A stretch of 9,855 bases of DNA from Pseudomonadota bacterium (lineage in GTDB: Bacteria > Bdellovibrionota_C > UBA2361 > OMII01). A program made the translations under genes and the position numbers. The notes under the pieces were generated by a model. It searched no databases. It was not told the DNA's origin and was given only the letters and a program-made list of their open reading frames with translations. This document shows positions 7,385 through 9,855 of this stretch, piece after piece (the first letter of the stretch is position 1; each line of letters begins with the position of its first letter). Where the stretch lies: contig JAIXPR010000045.1 in assembly GCA_027486155.1 (NCBI GenBank), positions 1 to 9,855 of the forward strand. Reading direction: 5' to 3'.

Positions 7385-8284
7385 TTACGGTTTAGGCTGC
7401 GCGGTCCCTACGGCCTGCTCAGGCACGAGCTTTCCACCCACGATTATGTAGTTCCGCCCTCCAAAGGTAATGCGTCCCTCCTGATGGGGACCGGTGGCAG
7501 GGCGAGGGGTCCCAAGACCGAGTACACCATCTAAGGTCACGGTCTGACTATCCGCTGACTCTACGGTATCCTCGTCACCTCGGAGCGCAAGACTCATGAC
7601 ACCCGTTGAGGAGGCGAGCTGAATCTTTGTTGCCTCGTCGACGGTCACCATGATGGTGATAGTGGTTGCGCCACCCCCACCTCGACCACTTTTTCCCCCT
7701 TGCAATTTGCCGGTCGAGAGCACCTTAGCGTTCTGGGCGAGAAGGGTGATGACCGGCTTCTTCGCCACGATCGAGGCGAGCAGCACATCAACCTTTGCGC
7801 CTGCGCGCACCCATCCCTCTACGTTTGACACATCATCAACGGCCACGGCGACAGCCCGAAAGCCCTCCGGGATGTTGGCCTGGATCTCATTGACCGGAGC
7901 CTTCGAGGTAATATAGTCCTTGAGGAGGGGCTGACCAGCAGCGATGAAAGAGGCGGCATAGGTTCCGCGAAGCTGCTCGAAGGCTGTGACTACGGTGGTA
8001 CCACTACTGATGACTGGCCGGGTCTCCTTCTTGAATCGCGATGCATCAAGGGGTGTACCGGCCTCAATTTTTTCCACAGCTACGAGACAATCAACAAGCT
8101 CAACAACCGGGCCAGGGATAGGTGTTGGCGTTGGAGGTGCTATAGCTGGCTGCTCAGTCGACATGGACTGCACCACGAATATAGCGGCTATGAGGAGAAG
8201 AAGAGAGCCCCCGAGGAAAGCTACGCGAAGGGATTCAGTTCCCCTTTTGCGATTAAACCCACCTGAGGCTTTGATTGGCGGCAT
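7385..8284 (-). CDS. cpaB: Tad pilus assembly protein CpaB/RcpC
   Basis: This is a 299-residue protein anchored in the inner membrane by one N-terminal segment (about 19-39), with the rest in the periplasm. CpaB/RcpC proteins are thought to connect to, or gate, the Tad secretin. A Pro/Thr-rich linker (47-60) is followed by a SAF domain (about 62-125, with VAVEKIEAGTPLD and FIAAGQPLLKDYI). An RcpC domain then follows (about 133-240), with IPEGFRAVAVAVDDVSNVEG and WVRAGAKVDVLL, typical of the family. A Gly-rich insertion (GGKSGRGGGGA, 196-206) interrupts the RcpC part. I chose the ATG at 8284-8282 because it places a short basic cytoplasmic leader before the membrane segment. A TTG at 8338 in the same frame would add 18 residues but has no good ribosome-binding site; the chosen ATG also has only a weak one. 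The gene is separated from flp by a hairpin-containing spacer. Confidence 0.9.
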   Translation of the reverse strand: MPPIKASGGFNRKRGTESLRVAFLGGSLLLLIAAIFVVQSMSTEQPAIAPPTPTPIPGPVVELVDCLVAVEKIEAGTPLDASRFKKETRPVISSGTTVVTAFEQLRGTYAASFIAAGQPLLKDYITSKAPVNEIQANIPEGFRAVAVAVDDVSNVEGWVRAGAKVDVLLASIVAKKPVITLLAQNAKVLSTGKLQGGKSGRGGGGATTITIMVTVDEATKIQLASSTGVMSLALRGDEDTVESADSQTVTLDGVLGLGTPRPATGPHQEGRITFGGRNYIIVGGKLVPEQAVGTAQPKP

Positions 8285-8338
8285 GTAGAAATTTTCCGCT
8301 TTGCAGAATGAACAACCAGGGAGAACCAGCAGAGGCAA

Positions 8339-8366
8339 GGTAGTTGCGGCCCCCGCTTTTGCTACC
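8339..8366 (-). promoter_or_regulatory. Small compound hairpin in flp-cpaB spacer
   Basis: The minus strand reads GGTAG, CAAAA, GCGG, GGG, CCGC, AA, CTACC. This gives an outer 5-bp stem, an asymmetric internal loop and an inner 4-bp stem with a GGG loop. It lies downstream of the stronger hairpin at 8400-8438 and about 55 bases before the cpaB start. No U-run follows. It could be a leader structure or chance pairing in GC-rich DNA. Confidence 0.25.
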
Positions 8367-8390
8367 CAACGCGACGAGCTTAGGATGGCT

Positions 8391-8438
8391 CAACATAAAC
8401 CTGACAGTCTCTTCCAACGCTTGAAGGAGACTGTCAGG
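8391..8438 (-). terminator. Strong hairpin after flp: terminator, attenuator or 3'-end stabiliser
   Basis: The arms CCTGACAGTCTC (8400-8411) and GAGACTGTCAGG (8427-8438) are perfectly complementary over 12 bp. On the minus strand the stem continues past one C-A mismatch by five more pairs (one G-U) to a 3-base loop. The minus-strand RNA then reads UUUAUGUUG, a poor U-tract, so termination may be partial. It lies 55 bases after the flp stop, within the apparent cpaE-flp-cpaB transcription unit. This fits a way to make more pilin mRNA than mRNA for the downstream assembly genes. That role is inferred. Confidence 0.6.
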
Positions 8439-8493
8439 CATCCGAGTGACGAAGCAACCTGCTTAGCATGTGCAGGCGCGACCACCCGTTTGG

Positions 8494-8673
8494 TTATCCG
8501 TTCAGCTGGAAGGCCGTGGAGGAGAACTGGGTGCTAATTGTTGTTCCGAGTGTACGAACAGCCACGATAGCGATCACGGCGATGAGCGCTACCAGAAGGG
8601 CGTACTCTACGAGAGATGCTCCTCGCTCGGTTTTCTTGACGCTCTTGACCTGCTCTGACTGATTACTTTCCAT
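8494..8673 (-). CDS. flp: Flp-type prepilin (Tad pilus major subunit)
   Basis: This is a 59-residue type IVc prepilin. The hydrophilic, charged leader MESNQSEQVKSVKKTERG (1-18) is followed by ASLVEYALLVALIAVIAIVA, the hallmark Flp motif with Glu at +5 and Tyr at +6 after the predicted cleavage G18/A19. Cleavage by a TadV/CpaA-type peptidase (not in this window) would leave a 41-residue pilin: a hydrophobic helix plus a short polar tail ending FQLNG. The start ATG is set by AGGAG seven bases upstream. Flp pilins usually have about 50-80 residues, so the size is normal. It lies between cpaE and cpaB, with non-coding spacers on both sides, which suits separate, high expression. Confidence 0.95.
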   Translation of the reverse strand: MESNQSEQVKSVKKTERGASLVEYALLVALIAVIAIVAVRTLGTTISTQFSSTAFQLNG

Positions 8674-8742
8674 TTTCGTCTCCTTACAAAAAATATAGCT
8701 CAGTTGGGCAAGTGGGGCCTGCGCACGAAGCTGTAGACATCC

Positions 8743-8771
8743 ATGCTAAACACCCAGAATAGTTCCAGCAA
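8743..8771 (-). promoter_or_regulatory. Weak sigma-70-like promoter candidate upstream of flp
   Basis: On the minus strand TTGCTG (8771-8766) and TAGCAT (8748-8743) are exactly 17 bases apart, matching the sigma-70 consensus at 3 of 6 and 4 of 6 positions. It would start transcription about 60 bases before the flp start. The 127-base spacer between cpaE and flp is the natural place for a pilin promoter, but the boxes are poor and chance is possible. A TATATT closer to the gene (near 8691-8696) has no matching -35 box. Confidence 0.2.
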
Positions 8772-8800
8772 GCGGTTTTTTTCCGGGATTTTTTACGGGA

Positions 8801-9855
8801 TTAACGTACCGTCCCATCCTGCTTACGGGCAAAGATTCGCTGGAACCACTTCGGAACTCCGGCCTCAGCCCCTTCCTTCGGCAGCTCCGGCTCCCCATCC
8901 GTAGAATCCACCCCCTCTAACAGCCCGAGCTCCTTAGCAATAACCTCGAACGCGCGTTGGATCCCCTTGCCGCCAGAGCTGTACAAGGTCTTTCCACTCC
9001 CTGGCCACAGCGAGGCCTTGGTGTCATGTGGCAGAGGAGCCAATCGCCACGGACGGTCCCCTAGACGGTGAGTAGGCTCCAATTCCGCGGCGATCTGTTC
9101 AACACTCGATAGCGAACCAGCGAAGGGGTTAACGAGGAAGCAGATCCGCTCGGGACTACCGACCACGGACTTCACGAACGAGAGGAAGAGATCTACCGCG
9201 GTCACTCCCAAGACCGAGTCGTCGATCACGACGAGTACGATGTCCGCGTTGCGTATCAGCGCTCCCGTAGCTGGTCCCAGGCGACCAGCGGTGTCGATGA
9301 TAACCACATCATTATCAGCGCGGGCCACCTCAGCGATCCTCTGAGCGATAGCCATGCTTTCAGTGTGGCATACCAGGTCCATCGACTCCGCTAAGCGGTC
9401 GGGAGTCGTCAACACCGCGACATCATTACTAACTGGAATGACGGCCGTTCGCAGCGTATCCCTGTTAATCTCCTGCTCCCCACTGACCCACGCGCTGACG
9501 ACCCGAGCCTCCTCTCCACTCACTTTAAGGGAACGACTGAGATCTCGGGTCTCGACATCCAGGTCCCAGAGCAAGGTGCGACGTCCATATTGACCGCACA
9601 CATCCGCAAGAGCGGCGGCGATAGATGTGGCGCCGACTCCTCCCTTAGCGTGCGCGACCACCACAACCTTCCCCTCGTGGGTCCGCCCCTCACGCCGAAA
9701 CTCCGTATTAATCGCGACCAACTCCTGCAAGAAGTCGAGGGGGCTACCCCCTTCCGGGAACACCTTGCGAACTCCAGCCGAGTGAGCAAGTCGAAACGCT
9801 CCACCTCCGTAGGCATCATCCGTCACGAACATCATTAATTGAGGGCGCGGAGAGA
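8801..9855 (-). CDS. cpaE: CpaE/TadZ-like ATPase of the Tad pilus, 5' end missing
   Basis: This is a MinD/ParA-superfamily protein; CpaE/TadZ proteins position the Tad apparatus, often at a pole. The frame is open to the right edge, so the true start is probably outside the window; the first internal ATG is at 9835-9833. Counting from that ATG, residues 1-45 look like the end of a receiver-like domain (MMFVTDDAYGGGAFRLAHSA, then GVRKVFPEGGSPLDFLQELV), as in CpaE. The ATPase domain (about 55-300) has the deviant Walker A KGGVGAT (64-70), Walker A' WDLDVETRDLS (D91, D93) and Walker B VVIIDTAG (D181). The usual P-loop lysine of KGGVGKT is alanine (A69), while signature lysine K64 is kept; such changes are common in CpaE/TadZ. 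The tail (305-344) is acidic, then basic (WFQRIFARKQDG). It is the first visible gene of the cluster, directly before flp. Confidence 0.9.
   Translation of the reverse strand, partial: SPRPQLMMFVTDDAYGGGAFRLAHSAGVRKVFPEGGSPLDFLQELVAINTEFRREGRTHEGKVVVVAHAKGGVGATSIAAALADVCGQYGRRTLLWDLDVETRDLSRSLKVSGEEARVVSAWVSGEQEINRDTLRTAVIPVSNDVAVLTTPDRLAESMDLVCHTESMAIAQRIAEVARADNDVVIIDTAGRLGPATGALIRNADIVLVVIDDSVLGVTAVDLFLSFVKSVVGSPERICFLVNPFAGSLSSVEQIAAELEPTHRLGDRPWRLAPLPHDTKASLWPGSGKTLYSSGGKGIQRAFEVIAKELGLLEGVDSTDGEPELPKEGAEAGVPKWFQRIFARKQDGTVR

Noticed and set aside
8285..8338. Upstream TTG start for cpaB adding 18 residues
   Set aside because: It has no ribosome-binding site, and the extra residues put an atypical Cys-containing hydrophobic stretch before the normal basic leader and membrane anchor.
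8695..8712. tRNA-like D-arm string (TAGCTCAGTTGG)
   Set aside because: No acceptor stem, anticodon arm or GGTTCGA-type T arm lies at the right distance, so it is a chance match.
8691..8730. Possible sigma-54 promoter before flp on the minus strand
   Set aside because: The GG and GC dinucleotides are 8 bases apart where the consensus needs 10.
8772..8802. Terminator after cpaE suggested by A/T runs and repeated CGGGATT
   Set aside because: The CGGGATT copies are direct, not inverted, repeats. Only a 3-bp stem can form, so no terminator is supported.

Overview
The window holds one co-directional gene cluster read entirely from the minus strand (right to left). It encodes most of the inner-membrane and cytoplasmic part of a Tad (tight adherence, type IVc) pilus: a CpaE/TadZ-like ATPase (cut by the right edge), a 59-residue Flp prepilin, CpaB/RcpC, CpaF/TadA, TadB and TadC. 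After tadC, with only 12 bases between them, comes a 706-residue FHIPEP-family protein, the export-gate component of type III secretion (SctV/FlhA). Eight bases after that begins a divergent kinase-like protein with one membrane segment, which stays open for 457 codons and runs off the left edge.

Layout in transcription order: cpaE 9855-8801 (partial); a 127-base spacer with a weak promoter candidate; flp 8673-8494; a 155-base spacer with a strong 12-bp hairpin (possible terminator or processing site) and a second small hairpin; cpaB 8284-7385; a 378-base spacer with a doubtful 46-codon ORF and a long inverted repeat; then a tight block cpaF 7006-5447, tadB 5443-4460, tadC 4450-3515, sctV 3502-1382 and the pseudokinase gene 1373 to beyond 1. 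Gaps in this last block are 3 to 12 bases, and each start has a purine-rich ribosome-binding site, so one polycistronic mRNA is very likely.

The expected working model is a Tad pilus: CpaF powers assembly on the TadB/TadC platform, Flp is the subunit, CpaB lies in the periplasm near the secretin, and CpaE localises the machine. The unexpected part is that a type III export gate and a membrane-anchored pseudokinase sit in the same translation-coupled block. No other type III component (SctR/S/T/U, SctN, SctJ, SctD, SctC) and no Tad secretin, prepilin peptidase, TadD or TadE/F is visible; they may lie outside the window.

The organism is probably a Gram-negative proteobacterium in the broad sense. 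Tad plus SctV plus eukaryotic-type kinase relatives, with moderate-to-high GC, suggests a deltaproteobacterial/Myxococcota or Bdellovibrionota-like lineage, but that is a weak inference. No RNA genes, insertion sequences or CRISPR arrays were seen.
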